Assembly (NCBI GenBank): GCA_012269595.1
Contig: JAAXJX010000022.1
Location: forward strand, 1,456-34,274
DNA from: Planctomycetia bacterium
GTDB lineage: Bacteria > Planctomycetota > UBA8108 > UBA1146
Direction of reading: 5' to 3'
Length of the DNA stretch: 32,819 nucleotides
Shown: positions 14,680-22,931 of the stretch, piece after piece
How the letters are laid out: every line of letters begins with the position of its first letter
How positions within the stretch are numbered: position 1 is the stretch's first letter
The notes under the pieces: model-generated
The model's database searches: none
What the model was told of the DNA's origin: nothing
What the model saw: the letters and a program-made list of their open reading frames with translations, nothing else
Position numbers and translations under genes: made by a program

Positions 14680-15747
14680 TCAGGAGGACCATTTTGAGGC
14701 GGCATCCCACCAGGGGCTGAGGTCCGGGGGCAGGGGAGCCTCGAATTGCATCGATTTTCCTTCGATCGGATGTCGCAGGTGCAACTTCCATGCGTGGAGA
14801 GCATGACGTTCGAGAATCGCTTCTGGCTGTTGACGACCCAGTTGGGACAGATCGAGTCTCTTTTCTCGACCGTAAAGGAAATCGCAGAGAATCGGATGTC
14901 CTATAGCCCTCAGGTGGACACGAATCTGGTGGGTTCTTCCTGTCCGCGGGAAGCAATGAATCCAACTGATGGGCGATCGCAGTTCTGGAAAGGTTTTGCT
15001 CAGCTTCCAGGCGGTAAAGGCCTGGCGGGCATCCTGATCATGGCGAACCGTCCACTTCTTGGTGTCTGTGAAAGACCTCGCCAGGGGCAGGTCGATCTCA
15101 CCAGAAGTTTCCGTGGGCTCGCCGTGACAGAGAGCCAGATATTCCTTCGAGACTTCGCGATCATGAAATTGTCGGGAGAGTTCCCGGTGGGCCGCATTGG
15201 TTCGGGCAATCACCATGACCCCAGAAGTTTCACGGTCGAGCCGATGAACGATGCCGGGTCGATCTTCTTCTCCGACCTGGGCGATGCCATTGGAATGACC
15301 GAGCAGGGCATTCACCAAAGTGCCTTCAGGGGGAGCCCCCGGAGATGGGTGAACGATCATGCCCGCTTCCTTGGAGATCACCAGAATGTGTTCATCCTGA
15401 TGGAGCACTTCAAGGGGGACATTCTCTGGCAGGGGAGTGACCTGAGGCGGTGGAGGGGGGGTGAAGCAGACCTTTTCGTTCGCATTCAGTTTCCGGGAAG
15501 CTTTTTTCACCGGCTGACCATCGATGGTCACTCGACCCTTTTCGACGCAGCGTCTCAGGACCGATCGGGAATGGTCGGGGTGTTTCTTCGCCAGCCAACT
15601 GTCAAGGCGCTCACCGGCCTCGGCCCCGGTGACAGGGAGCTCTCGGGGGGTGGCGTCCTGGTCGGGGGCCGCTTCATTGGACCCCGAATGACCGGGCCCC
15701 GAACCGGTGGGATCGGAAGGAGGAGGGCCCTCAGCGACCGGAGCCAC
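14680..15747 (-). CDS. rluD: RluA/RluD-family 23S rRNA pseudouridine synthase
   Basis: 355 residues from the GTG at 15747, preceded by GGAGAG and overlapping the upstream gene by 17 bp. The open frame continues to 15936, but that part is Pro/Arg-rich and lies inside the upstream gene, so it is probably not coding. Residues 1-43 are low-complexity. An S4 RNA-binding domain (about 45-95, from GERLDSWLAKKHPDHSRS) is followed by the synthase fold. The catalytic motif HRLDRETSGVMVIA contains Asp171, and later RTGRTHQIRVHLRAIGHPI is present. It modifies uridines in large-subunit rRNA. The exact specificity (RluA, C or D) cannot be read from sequence, so the symbol is provisional. Confidence 0.87.
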   Translation of the reverse strand: MAPVAEGPPPSDPTGSGPGHSGSNEAAPDQDATPRELPVTGAEAGERLDSWLAKKHPDHSRSVLRRCVEKGRVTIDGQPVKKASRKLNANEKVCFTPPPPPQVTPLPENVPLEVLHQDEHILVISKEAGMIVHPSPGAPPEGTLVNALLGHSNGIAQVGEEDRPGIVHRLDRETSGVMVIARTNAAHRELSRQFHDREVSKEYLALCHGEPTETSGEIDLPLARSFTDTKKWTVRHDQDARQAFTAWKLSKTFPELRSPISWIHCFPRTGRTHQIRVHLRAIGHPILCDFLYGREKRLDLSQLGRQQPEAILERHALHAWKLHLRHPIEGKSMQFEAPLPPDLSPWWDAASKWSS

Positions 15748-16423
15748 CGGTCTCTCCGGATTCTTCACCTTCTGCAGGAGCGGGATCCGCAGCGGCTCCA
15801 TCGGATTCTGCTGCCTCATTTTGGACTGAATCGGGAAGTTCCTCTGTGATCGTCGGGGCGGCGGGGGTGACTTCCGGTGCGGTGATGGTCGTTTCAACGA
15901 CTTCCGGTTCATCGACCGGAATCTCGGGCAGGACAAAGGTCTTGCCGGAGGCGATGGCGGTCGAATATTCCATGATGCGTCTCTCGATCAGGGCATCATT
16001 GGGGAACTTGCCTTTCGCCTGCTCCAGAACGGTCACGCTGGAATCGCGCAGGGCTTCATCGTCCTGTTCCCACAACCATGTGGCAACGCGGGTGTAGGCG
16101 TAGGCTTCGACGGGTGTGCCCGATAACTGATCAAGAAGGGAAGGGTAGGACTGAACCACTGCTTCCGTCTCCTGATTCAGGCAGGAGTCGATTTCGTTAT
16201 TCAGTTTTTGCAGTTTCTGTTCCTCGACCCTGTCGAGGACAGAGGGGAGTGCGAGTAACGCAACAATTCCCAAGACGACGATGATGATCAGATTGGAATT
16301 ACTCTTCGCCGTTTCGACGACACCGGCGGTGGCGTCTTCGAGGGTTTTTTCCAAATCAGCTCCCTCGCCATCAGTGGTGGGAGCTTTCTTGTTTTCCGGG
16401 CGACCTGGTCCTGTCGTTGCCAT
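15731..16423 (-). CDS. Single-pass membrane protein with TPR-like helical domain
   Basis: 230 residues. ATG follows GAGGGGAAG. The N-terminal cytoplasmic segment (1-42) is charged. A transmembrane helix spans about 44-61 (NLIIIVVLGIVALLAL). The helical extracytoplasmic part (65-165) contains YAYTRVATWLWEQ and VTVLEQAKGKFPNDALIERRI, which read like degenerate TPR helices, as in YfgM-type periplasmic chaperone-associated proteins. The last 65 residues are a disordered Pro/Glu/Ala/Thr-rich tail. The YfgM likeness is in layout only. It is translationally coupled to the pseudouridine synthase gene by overlap. Confidence 0.7.
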   Translation of the reverse strand: MATTGPGRPENKKAPTTDGEGADLEKTLEDATAGVVETAKSNSNLIIIVVLGIVALLALPSVLDRVEEQKLQKLNNEIDSCLNQETEAVVQSYPSLLDQLSGTPVEAYAYTRVATWLWEQDDEALRDSSVTVLEQAKGKFPNDALIERRIMEYSTAIASGKTFVLPEIPVDEPEVVETTITAPEVTPAAPTITEELPDSVQNEAAESDGAAADPAPAEGEESGETGGSGR

Positions 16424-16459
16424 GGTGGTGACTTCCCCTCAACTCCATTTACTGGAGCG

Positions 16460-16930
16460 TCAGGATTCGACACCGATCCTGACGATGAGCCTGGTAACGT
16501 AGTGCTTGCCATCTTCATCGGGCATGCGCCTTACGAGCACTTCTGCGTACTCGTCGTTCTTAGAATAACGCAACTGGGTTTCTCCTGCATCGATACTGTC
16601 GGATTTGAACTCCCAGCCATGGTTGGGCATTTGCTCCTGATACCAGGCAGAAATCTCGTTTATCGGACGATCACCCCAGTAAATCACCTCCACAGAGCGC
16701 ATCGGCAGGGGAGCATCCTGAAATTTCAGGTAGGACCAGGAGTTGGGGTCGAGGTCGAATCCGAAGGGAGCGGGAATGTCATCGGGCTGGTGCTGTTCAA
16801 CCACAGGAATCGATTCTTCAGGGGGAACGAGCCCTGCACACCCGCTGATGAAGAGAGTGGCGAGGACCACGAGTGAAATCCCTGTCAGAGAACGCTGGAA
16901 ACGATTTGCTGAAAGCAGTGATAGGGTCAT
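16460..16930 (-). CDS. Putative lipoprotein of unknown function
   Basis: 156 residues from the ATG complementary to 16928-16930, with CAGGAG just upstream. The frame is open much further (to 17533), but that extension overlaps the divergent promoter region and the start of the next operon, so it is rejected. The N terminus is a lipoprotein signal: Arg, then a hydrophobic run SLVVLATLFISGC with lipobox I-S-G-C at Cys32. The mature part (about 125 residues) contains SWSYLKFQDAPLPMRSVEVIYWGDRPINEISAWYQEQM in pieces. It then has a strand-rich end (RYSKNDEYAEVLVRRM, HYVTRLIVRIG), suggesting a small alpha/beta domain exported and lipid-anchored. Family not recognised. Confidence 0.75.
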   Translation of the reverse strand: MTLSLLSANRFQRSLTGISLVVLATLFISGCAGLVPPEESIPVVEQHQPDDIPAPFGFDLDPNSWSYLKFQDAPLPMRSVEVIYWGDRPINEISAWYQEQMPNHGWEFKSDSIDAGETQLRYSKNDEYAEVLVRRMPDEDGKHYVTRLIVRIGVES

Positions 16931-16987
16931 GGTGAACTCCTGTTTGATCAATTGAGCACACAATCCGAGCGGCAAGATCGAGTGCGG

Positions 16988-17015
16988 TTGCCTCTGCACC
17001 TCCCCGGAGGATAAT
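16988..17015 (+). promoter_or_regulatory. Putative sigma-70-type promoter of the ABC transporter operon
   Basis: TTGCCT (16988-16993) and GATAAT (17010-17015) are separated by 16 nt. They match four and five consensus bases. This leaves a leader of about 145 nt before ATG 17169. A possible hairpin (CGAGAA at 17034-17039 with TTCTCG at 17051-17056) lies in that leader. Confidence 0.4.
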
Positions 17016-17168
17016 CCGAAGTAGGCCCGGAGGCGAGAACCGGCTTTCGATTCTCGTAGATTGGTATGGAGATGGGATTTCCTCTCCCCCGGACCCGTCA
17101 GCCGACCTTGAATCGGCAGACAGCAGACACCTCGAAGGACCCCCGAATTGCAGTAAGGAAGACCGGAT

Positions 17169-18494
17169 ATGTCAGGTGCAATGCGGGAGTTGATCCGCCA
17201 CCCGATCCGTACCCTGCTGATCTGCCAGGGGATCCTGTGGGCGATGACGCTGATGGTCGCCCCCGCAGCCATTCTGGAGGGATCCCGCTCGGCAGCGGTC
17301 GACCGCTCAGAGGAGTTGGGTACCGACCGGATCCAACTGGAGGCGGAGGACGGTTCTCCCAGACCGCTGGACACTGAAGATCTTGCAGCCCTGAATCGTC
17401 GTCTCAGCGAGGCTGATCCGCAGGTACTGGTCACCGGCATCACATCTTTCAACGCCCGATATTCTGCTTCCCGATCGACCTCGGGGTGGGTTCTGGCCGG
17501 TGACTCCCGGCAACCCGATGCACGGTCGCTCAAGCTTCAGGCCGGTCGTTGGTTTCAAGGGGGAGCATCGGTGCCGGAGGTGGTGGTGGAGTCCGCCCTT
17601 GCGGATCGTTGGCTCTCCACGGGAGATAAAAAAGACGGAGACGGGATCATGGGGGACCCTGTCAGCACACTTCTCGGAAAAGAAGTCTGGATCGCCCCGG
17701 GATCCTTTGGCAGTTGGCGATCAGGGTTGGGGCCAAGCGACAGGGCGGATGCTCAGGTATTCCGGATCGTGGGCGTGATGGCACCGACAGCCGGCATCGA
17801 TCCCCTCGGGTTTGGCAAGGATCATACCTTTTCGTCGATGGTTGAGGGTGTTCTCAAAATGCTCGGAGTGGCGCCCGATTCTGCTCCCTGGCTTGAAGCG
17901 GGGCTTTCGGTCCACGTCGACCGGTCTGATTTCGCCGCTGCCAAAGGGGAGATCGATTGGGTCGTCATCAAGACCGACCCCTCAGAGGTCCAGAGCATTG
18001 GCGATCTTGCTGAAGAGACGCTGCTGATCAGAGGCTGTACGCCCCTCGTATACAGCAATGCTGCATGGGCCATTCTCGCAAGTCCGGAGCTGGATGGTTA
18101 TCTGGTCCTTCACGATGTCTTCTTCGTGATCTCTGCGATCACCGGATTTATTGTTCTCGCCAATTTGCTTCTTTTGACCGGAAGGCGAAGACGGGGAGAA
18201 GTGGGCTTGAGAAGAGCCGAGGGGGCGACACGCTTCGACATCTTCTTCCAGTTTCTCTGGGAGGGGATTCTCATCGGCCTCACGGGAGCAGTCCTGGGAA
18301 CCATCGTCGCCATGATTCTGGCGGTGGTTCGGGCGCAGATGGATCCCTCAGTCCTGTTGGAAGTGTCTTGGCCGTGGGCAACGATTTTTGATTCAACCCT
18401 GATCGTGACCATCGGTGCCGCATTGGCCTCTGCCGGACCTGCATGGTCAGTCAGTGGAGTGGATCCCGCGTCCCTTCTGAGTGAGAGGCGTTGA
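17169..18494 (+). CDS. ABC transporter permease, MacB/FtsX type (first)
   Basis: 441 residues. A transmembrane helix at about 14-36 is followed by a large extracytoplasmic domain (about 40-310) of the MacB periplasmic-core type. Three C-terminal transmembrane helices (about 315-345, 365-395 and 405-430) form the FtsX domain, with the coupling-helix-like stretch RRRGEVGLRRAEGATRFDI between the first two. ABC transporters of this class do mechanical work on envelope substrates or peptides instead of simple transport. The gene lies 3 nt upstream of a second permease, which suggests a heterodimer driven by the ATPase at 19751. No membrane-fusion protein or outer-membrane channel gene is adjacent. 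Substrate unknown. Confidence 0.88.
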   Translation: MSGAMRELIRHPIRTLLICQGILWAMTLMVAPAAILEGSRSAAVDRSEELGTDRIQLEAEDGSPRPLDTEDLAALNRRLSEADPQVLVTGITSFNARYSASRSTSGWVLAGDSRQPDARSLKLQAGRWFQGGASVPEVVVESALADRWLSTGDKKDGDGIMGDPVSTLLGKEVWIAPGSFGSWRSGLGPSDRADAQVFRIVGVMAPTAGIDPLGFGKDHTFSSMVEGVLKMLGVAPDSAPWLEAGLSVHVDRSDFAAAKGEIDWVVIKTDPSEVQSIGDLAEETLLIRGCTPLVYSNAAWAILASPELDGYLVLHDVFFVISAITGFIVLANLLLLTGRRRRGEVGLRRAEGATRFDIFFQFLWEGILIGLTGAVLGTIVAMILAVVRAQMDPSVLLEVSWPWATIFDSTLIVTIGAALASAGPAWSVSGVDPASLLSERR

Positions 18495-18497
18495 TCG

Positions 18498-19751
18498 ATG
18501 ATCTCTGAAGCCCTCTCTCGAATCATTCGCCACAAAGTCCGGGCACTGTTAATGGTCATGACCTTTGTTCTCGGATTGGCATCCGTCGTCAGCATCGTGG
18601 GGACCATCGAAGGTGGGCGTAAAGCCATCGGTCATGATCTGGAAGCACTCGGAACCGATCTGGTTGCCCTCGTCAATCCGATCTCCCTTGGCACGCTCTC
18701 ATTGGGAACCAGTACAGAGGGAGTACCGGTGGCGGAAGCGGATCTGGATTCCCTTTTCCAAAAGGTGGGAACCATGATCGATTCGATGTCACCGCTGGTG
18801 ATCGATCTGGGCTTGACTACCCACCAGGATGTGTCGTGGCAACACACCATGGTTTCCACCACTCCCGGTTTTCAGTCAGTCCTTCGGTCAGGAATGCTGG
18901 CCGGAAGATTTCTTACAGACAGTGACCGTTGGCCGGAAGATCCGGGCAAGCCCGTGCCGACGGTGATCGACGAAGCCCTGGCTTTGAAGTTCTATCCGCA
19001 GGCGCAAGACGCACTGGGAAAATCCTTCCGATCGATCCGCAAGGGTCAGGCGATCGATTGCGAAATCGTCGGCGTCGTCAAGGATCCCCTGCTGCTGCGT
19101 CAGCACATGAGTTCCTTTGATGCCACATCCAAAGCCCGATCGGTCCCTGCAAGAAGGCTCGAGTTTCTGAATCTTTACATGCCTTGGCGGACCGGCGTCG
19201 ATGAGCCTTCCGTGGTCATCCTGGACGTCAGGGATGTCGACACTGTCGCTGCGGTTGAACCCACTGTTGCCTCGTGGATCGGGGAAAACAAAAAAGGTGT
19301 CTACCTGCATGTTCAAAAAGAATGGACCGGGGTCATTCTCGAAATGGTCGACCGGTTTCGGGGATTGGGGCACTTCATTTGGGTTCTCAATCTGGTCATC
19401 GTCCTGATTCTGACAGCGACGATTTCGCTCTTGGCCATCGACGAAAGTCTGGAAGAGGTTGCCTTGCGCAGGGCTGAGGGTGCTGCCATTGGACAAGTGA
19501 CAGCACCGGTTTTTCTCGAGGCCGGAATTCTTGCATTGTTGGCACTGGCTCCCGGTTACTGGCTCGGATTGAAAGTCATCGAAGTGGGGATCGTTCCGGT
19601 TCTCGGTTGGCAGGCATGGCTCCCGCCAACAACTCTGGTGGGCACCTTCGGTGCATTGATCGGAACAGCGATGCTCTCTGCATTGGTTCCTGCCTGGCGT
19701 GTTGCCACACTGGATCCTGCTCCGGTGCTTTGTGGACGGAGAGATTTGTAA
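18498..19751 (+). CDS. ABC transporter permease, MacB/FtsX type (second)
   Basis: 417 residues with the same plan as its neighbour: one N-terminal helix (about 15-36), an extracytoplasmic domain to about 285, then three C-terminal helices with the equivalent coupling stretch LEEVALRRAEGAAIGQVTAP. The shared LRRAEGA motif and layout indicate the two permeases are paralogues from a duplication. The stop overlaps the start of the ATPase gene by one base (TAATG), showing tight coupling. ATG 18498 follows GAGAGG. The partner choice is inferred from gene order. Confidence 0.88.
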   Translation: MISEALSRIIRHKVRALLMVMTFVLGLASVVSIVGTIEGGRKAIGHDLEALGTDLVALVNPISLGTLSLGTSTEGVPVAEADLDSLFQKVGTMIDSMSPLVIDLGLTTHQDVSWQHTMVSTTPGFQSVLRSGMLAGRFLTDSDRWPEDPGKPVPTVIDEALALKFYPQAQDALGKSFRSIRKGQAIDCEIVGVVKDPLLLRQHMSSFDATSKARSVPARRLEFLNLYMPWRTGVDEPSVVILDVRDVDTVAAVEPTVASWIGENKKGVYLHVQKEWTGVILEMVDRFRGLGHFIWVLNLVIVLILTATISLLAIDESLEEVALRRAEGAAIGQVTAPVFLEAGILALLALAPGYWLGLKVIEVGIVPVLGWQAWLPPTTLVGTFGALIGTAMLSALVPAWRVATLDPAPVLCGRRDL

Positions 19752-20443
19752 TGTCTGCTGCAGATAAAAAACTGATCGTCGACATGCAGGGGATCGAGCG
19801 CCGTTACGGTGACGAAGAAACGGGAGTTCTTGCTCTTGCAGGAGTCGACTTGCAGATCGAATCAGGTGAGTTTGTGGCCATCGTCGGGTCTTCAGGGAGT
19901 GGCAAGAGCACCCTGTTACAGATCCTTGGCTGCCTCGATCGGGCGACCCGGGGGCGCTACCTTCTTTCCGGCAAGGATGTCCTTTCCCTGTCTGAAAAAG
20001 AAATGGCACGGGCTCGAAATGAGACCCTTGGGTTTGTCTTCCAATCGTTCCATCTATTGGGAGATCGCAGTGCCCTGGAAAATGTGCGCCTCCCTCTCGA
20101 GTATCGCAGGGGCAGCAAAGATCATGGAAACCCGGAAGAGGTGTTGCAGCGGGTTCAGCTTGCAGATCGCAGTGGACATCGCCCATCACAGTTGAGTGGG
20201 GGTGAGCGCCAGAGGGTGGCCATCGCCAGAGCACTGGTCAAGAAACCGGAACTGCTTCTCTGTGATGAGCCCACGGGGAACCTCGACAGTGAAAACAGTC
20301 GACAGATCCTCGATCTGCTTTCAGGATTGCGAGAAGACTTTCAGACGACCCTGATTCTGGTGACCCATGACCGGGAGGTGGCTGCCAGAGCAGACAGGAC
20401 GCTGACTCTTTTCGATGGGCGTTGGCAGCAGGAGGCCAAGTGA
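19751..20443 (+). CDS. ABC transporter ATP-binding protein, MacB/LolD type
   Basis: 230 residues from ATG 19751. The frame is open upstream to 19607 inside the permease gene, but the 1-nt overlap start gives the normal LolD/MacB domain length. Walker A is GSSGSGKST (46-54), the Q loop is VFQSFHLLG, the signature is LSGGERQRVAIARAL and Walker B is LLLCDEPTGNLD. The H-loop His is in LVTHD. These are the hallmarks of the 'PTGNLD' class that powers FtsX-type permeases. It sits between its two permeases and an iron-type importer whose own ATPase is further downstream. Complete and probably active. Confidence 0.93.
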   Translation: MSAADKKLIVDMQGIERRYGDEETGVLALAGVDLQIESGEFVAIVGSSGSGKSTLLQILGCLDRATRGRYLLSGKDVLSLSEKEMARARNETLGFVFQSFHLLGDRSALENVRLPLEYRRGSKDHGNPEEVLQRVQLADRSGHRPSQLSGGERQRVAIARALVKKPELLLCDEPTGNLDSENSRQILDLLSGLREDFQTTLILVTHDREVAARADRTLTLFDGRWQQEAK

Positions 20444-21435
20444 AAAACTGGCTTTGGATTTTTCTCTTTTTCGCAGGTTGTCAGGGGCAGAGTGGCCCGG
20501 TGGTGACCATCTATTGCGCTCATGACCGGGCACACTCCGAGCAGATTCTGGATCTGTTTGAGAAAGAAACAGGAATCCGTGTCGAGGCGATTTATGACAC
20601 GGAGGCAAGCAAGACGGTGGGTCTGGCTGAGAGGCTTCGGGCTGAAAAGGAGAGGCCTCGCTGTGATGTTCATTGGTCCAATGAACCACTGCGATCTGTT
20701 CGACTTGCAAACGAGGGTATCTACCGAAGTTTGCCGGAGGGATTCGCTCCCGGAATCTCTGCAAAATGGAGAGATCCGCAAAATCGTTGGTGTGGATTTG
20801 CAGGAAGGGTGAGAGCTTTGGCTCTGGACCCGCAATCGCCCGCTGGCATCAAGCCTCCGACTTCGGTTCGCGAGCTGGTGGACGATCAGTGGCGAGACAA
20901 GGTCGCTCTGGCGGATCCCCGATTGGGAACGACAGGAACCCATATGGCGATTCTCAAGTGGTCATGGGGTGAAGCCGATTTCACCGCCTGGTTACAGGGC
21001 TTGAAAGAAAACGGGATTCGAATTGCCGCCTCCAATTCTGCCACCCGGGACCGTGTTATCACCGGGGAAGTCTGGATCGGTTTGACGGATACGGATGATA
21101 TCGAAGTGGTGAGAAGGCGTGGCATCGATCTGGGTGAAGGGTTCACCGAGGACGACGGGGTCATCCTTCTTCCCAACGTGGTGGGTTTGATCGAGGGCTC
21201 ACCCCATCCGGAGGAAGCGGAAGCATTGGCTCGCTGGTTGCTCAGTCCCCGCGTGGAAGAGATGCTGGCCGCTTCTTCCAGTCGCCAGGTTCCTCTGGGA
21301 AAAGGAACAAAGGTGGGGCCCGGGGGACTGGATCTGAATTCACTGGGTAACGTCATGACCATCGACTGGAGTGCCGCTGCCGAGACTCTGCCGGGTGCCA
21401 TCAAGGATGTGGAGAGAGCTTTGCTGGATCGTTGA
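20440..21435 (+). CDS. Ferric-iron-type ABC transporter substrate-binding lipoprotein
   Basis: 331 residues from GTG 20440, which has GGAGG upstream and overlaps the preceding stop (GTGA). The N terminus is a very short lipoprotein signal (KNWLWIFLFFAGC) ending at Cys13, so the protein is lipid-anchored outside the cytoplasmic membrane. The body follows the FbpA/AfuA pattern: TIYCAHDRAHSEQILDLFEK, CDVHWSNEP, RALALDPQ, WRDKVALADPRLGTTGTH, then VIGLTD-like and LLPNVVGLIEGSPHPEEAEALARWLLS. The family binds Fe3+ or small anions. The exact ligand cannot be fixed by sequence reading. It is followed by its permease and ATPase genes. Confidence 0.88.
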   Translation: MKNWLWIFLFFAGCQGQSGPVVTIYCAHDRAHSEQILDLFEKETGIRVEAIYDTEASKTVGLAERLRAEKERPRCDVHWSNEPLRSVRLANEGIYRSLPEGFAPGISAKWRDPQNRWCGFAGRVRALALDPQSPAGIKPPTSVRELVDDQWRDKVALADPRLGTTGTHMAILKWSWGEADFTAWLQGLKENGIRIAASNSATRDRVITGEVWIGLTDTDDIEVVRRRGIDLGEGFTEDDGVILLPNVVGLIEGSPHPEEAEALARWLLSPRVEEMLAASSSRQVPLGKGTKVGPGGLDLNSLGNVMTIDWSAAAETLPGAIKDVERALLDR

Positions 21436-22931
21436 TGATATCTATTTTGATCCGAACCTGGCCTCTGTGGGTGTTGCTCGCAGGATTTTATATTCCTGTT
21501 TTTCTCACGGTGTATCAGGACACCCTGAGCGGCAATTTTTCTGAGGCCGCTGACAGTGCATGGTCCGCAGTTCCCCTGTTTTTCTCAACCGCTCTTTTGG
21601 CTCTGGCAGCAGCGTTCTTCGCCACTCTCATTGGCGGAGTCGACGCTCTGGTCTTTTCTGCGTTCCGCCAGCCACGAGGGGCATTTCTTTGGTTGTTGCC
21701 AGGGTTATTGATCACCTTTACGACTCCACCTGCTGCCATCGCTTCTGCGATTCAGGCGACCATCGGATCATCACTGTTGTTGGCGGGTACAAGTGACGAG
21801 TTGGGGGCAGTGCTCCTTTTGACAATGAGATGGGCTCCGGTGGCGTTTTTGCTTCTGTCCGGATTGTCTCTCACGATTCCTGTGGCACAGGAACAGGCAC
21901 TGAGAACCCTGACTCCCAGAGCGGCACTCAAACTTCGCTGGCAAATGCAAAAGCCCTGGCGCAGAAGTTGTCTTCTGCTGCTGTTTTTGTTGATGTTGCC
22001 AGCGACGGAGATTCCGTCCTACACCGGTGTGGAAAGTGTGGGTCGGCGAATCATGGCTCGATTGACCATTGGCGATGGGCTTTCCGGCTGGTGGTTGGCA
22101 GCTGGATTGATACTGCTTGTGTTTCCATGGGTGATACGGCTTTTACCCAAAGGGCTGTGGTTGGGGCGCTCTTTTCAGGCGCCGACGACGGTGGGCCTGC
22201 CCGCAACGAAATGGGTTTCTCTCTGGTGGATTCCGAGATTGTTGCCTGTGGCGGTCTTTCTTGGGGTCCTGATTTTCACAGCTTGGCCGCAGGCCTCCCA
22301 ATTTGAACAGGCGACTGCAGAATTTTTGGAAGCGGTCTGGGACGGGTTCAGAGAGTTGCCCCGGGCATTGCTGATCGTCTCCGTCGGTTTCTTGTCCTGC
22401 TGGGCTCTGGCACTGACTCGCAGACGCAAGTCACTGTTGCTGTGGTGCCTGCCGACATTTCTGCCGGGGAGTCTGGTCGGGTTGTCGTTGGCCACATCCA
22501 TCAGGCCATGGATTCCTCTCGCTCTGGATCACACACCTCTGTTGCTTTCGCTGGCCCAGATCGCTCAGTTGGGCTCTCTGGCAGTGATCACTTCCTTGTT
22601 GTCCGTTTGGATGATTCCCGAGACCGAAATGAAAGCAGCACTCCAGTTACCGCCCGGCCCTGCCCGCTGGAAAGCATTGTTCCCGCGGTCCCTTCCAGTA
22701 CTGCTTCCGGGAGCGATTCTCGGAATGTTGCTCACCATGGGAGAAGTTCAATCGACACTGCTGTTGGCCCCACCGGGGCACCCATCACCAGCGCTGGAGT
22801 TGCATCAATTGCTACACTTTCGCAATGATGAACAAGCCGCAAGACTGGCACTGGCGATGGTTGTCATCAGTACCCTTTGGACGTTGTTTTTTACGACCAT
22901 GATTCGCAGGAGAGGAGTGACCGATGAATAG
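21435..22931 (+). CDS. Iron-type ABC transporter permease, fused double domain (FbpB-like)
   Basis: 498 residues from ATG 21435, overlapping the previous stop by one base; TTG 21432 is an alternative. About twelve hydrophobic segments fall in two halves of roughly 250 residues, each resembling a BPD-type permease domain, as in FbpB/SfuB. The half-way junction is near residue 255. Coupling-loop-like stretches (LRTLTPRAALKLRWQMQKPW and LPPGPARWKALFPRSLPVL) occur once per half, as expected for the EAA loops that contact the ATPase. Length is close to the family norm of about 500-550. It belongs with the lipoprotein upstream and the ATPase overlapping its 3' end. Confidence 0.88.
   Translation: MISILIRTWPLWVLLAGFYIPVFLTVYQDTLSGNFSEAADSAWSAVPLFFSTALLALAAAFFATLIGGVDALVFSAFRQPRGAFLWLLPGLLITFTTPPAAIASAIQATIGSSLLLAGTSDELGAVLLLTMRWAPVAFLLLSGLSLTIPVAQEQALRTLTPRAALKLRWQMQKPWRRSCLLLLFLLMLPATEIPSYTGVESVGRRIMARLTIGDGLSGWWLAAGLILLVFPWVIRLLPKGLWLGRSFQAPTTVGLPATKWVSLWWIPRLLPVAVFLGVLIFTAWPQASQFEQATAEFLEAVWDGFRELPRALLIVSVGFLSCWALALTRRRKSLLLWCLPTFLPGSLVGLSLATSIRPWIPLALDHTPLLLSLAQIAQLGSLAVITSLLSVWMIPETEMKAALQLPPGPARWKALFPRSLPVLLPGAILGMLLTMGEVQSTLLLAPPGHPSPALELHQLLHFRNDEQAARLALAMVVISTLWTLFFTTMIRRRGVTDE

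Noticed and set aside
14746-15849. 367-codon plus-strand frame opposite the pseudouridine synthase gene
   Set aside because: Shadow of a gene with catalytic motifs on the minus strand; no ribosome site.
16994-17009. CCTCC-CC-GGAGG near-palindrome as an operator
   Set aside because: Only 5-bp arms in GC-rich DNA within a promoter spacer; too short to support.
16931-17533. N-terminal extension of the lipoprotein frame up to 17533
   Set aside because: It would run through the divergent promoter and into the permease gene; the internal ATG gives a proper lipoprotein signal and ribosome site.
18888-20234. 448-codon minus-strand frame opposite the ABC genes
   Set aside because: Antisense shadow of clearly coding permease and ATPase genes; Cys/His/Gln-rich composition typical of such shadows.
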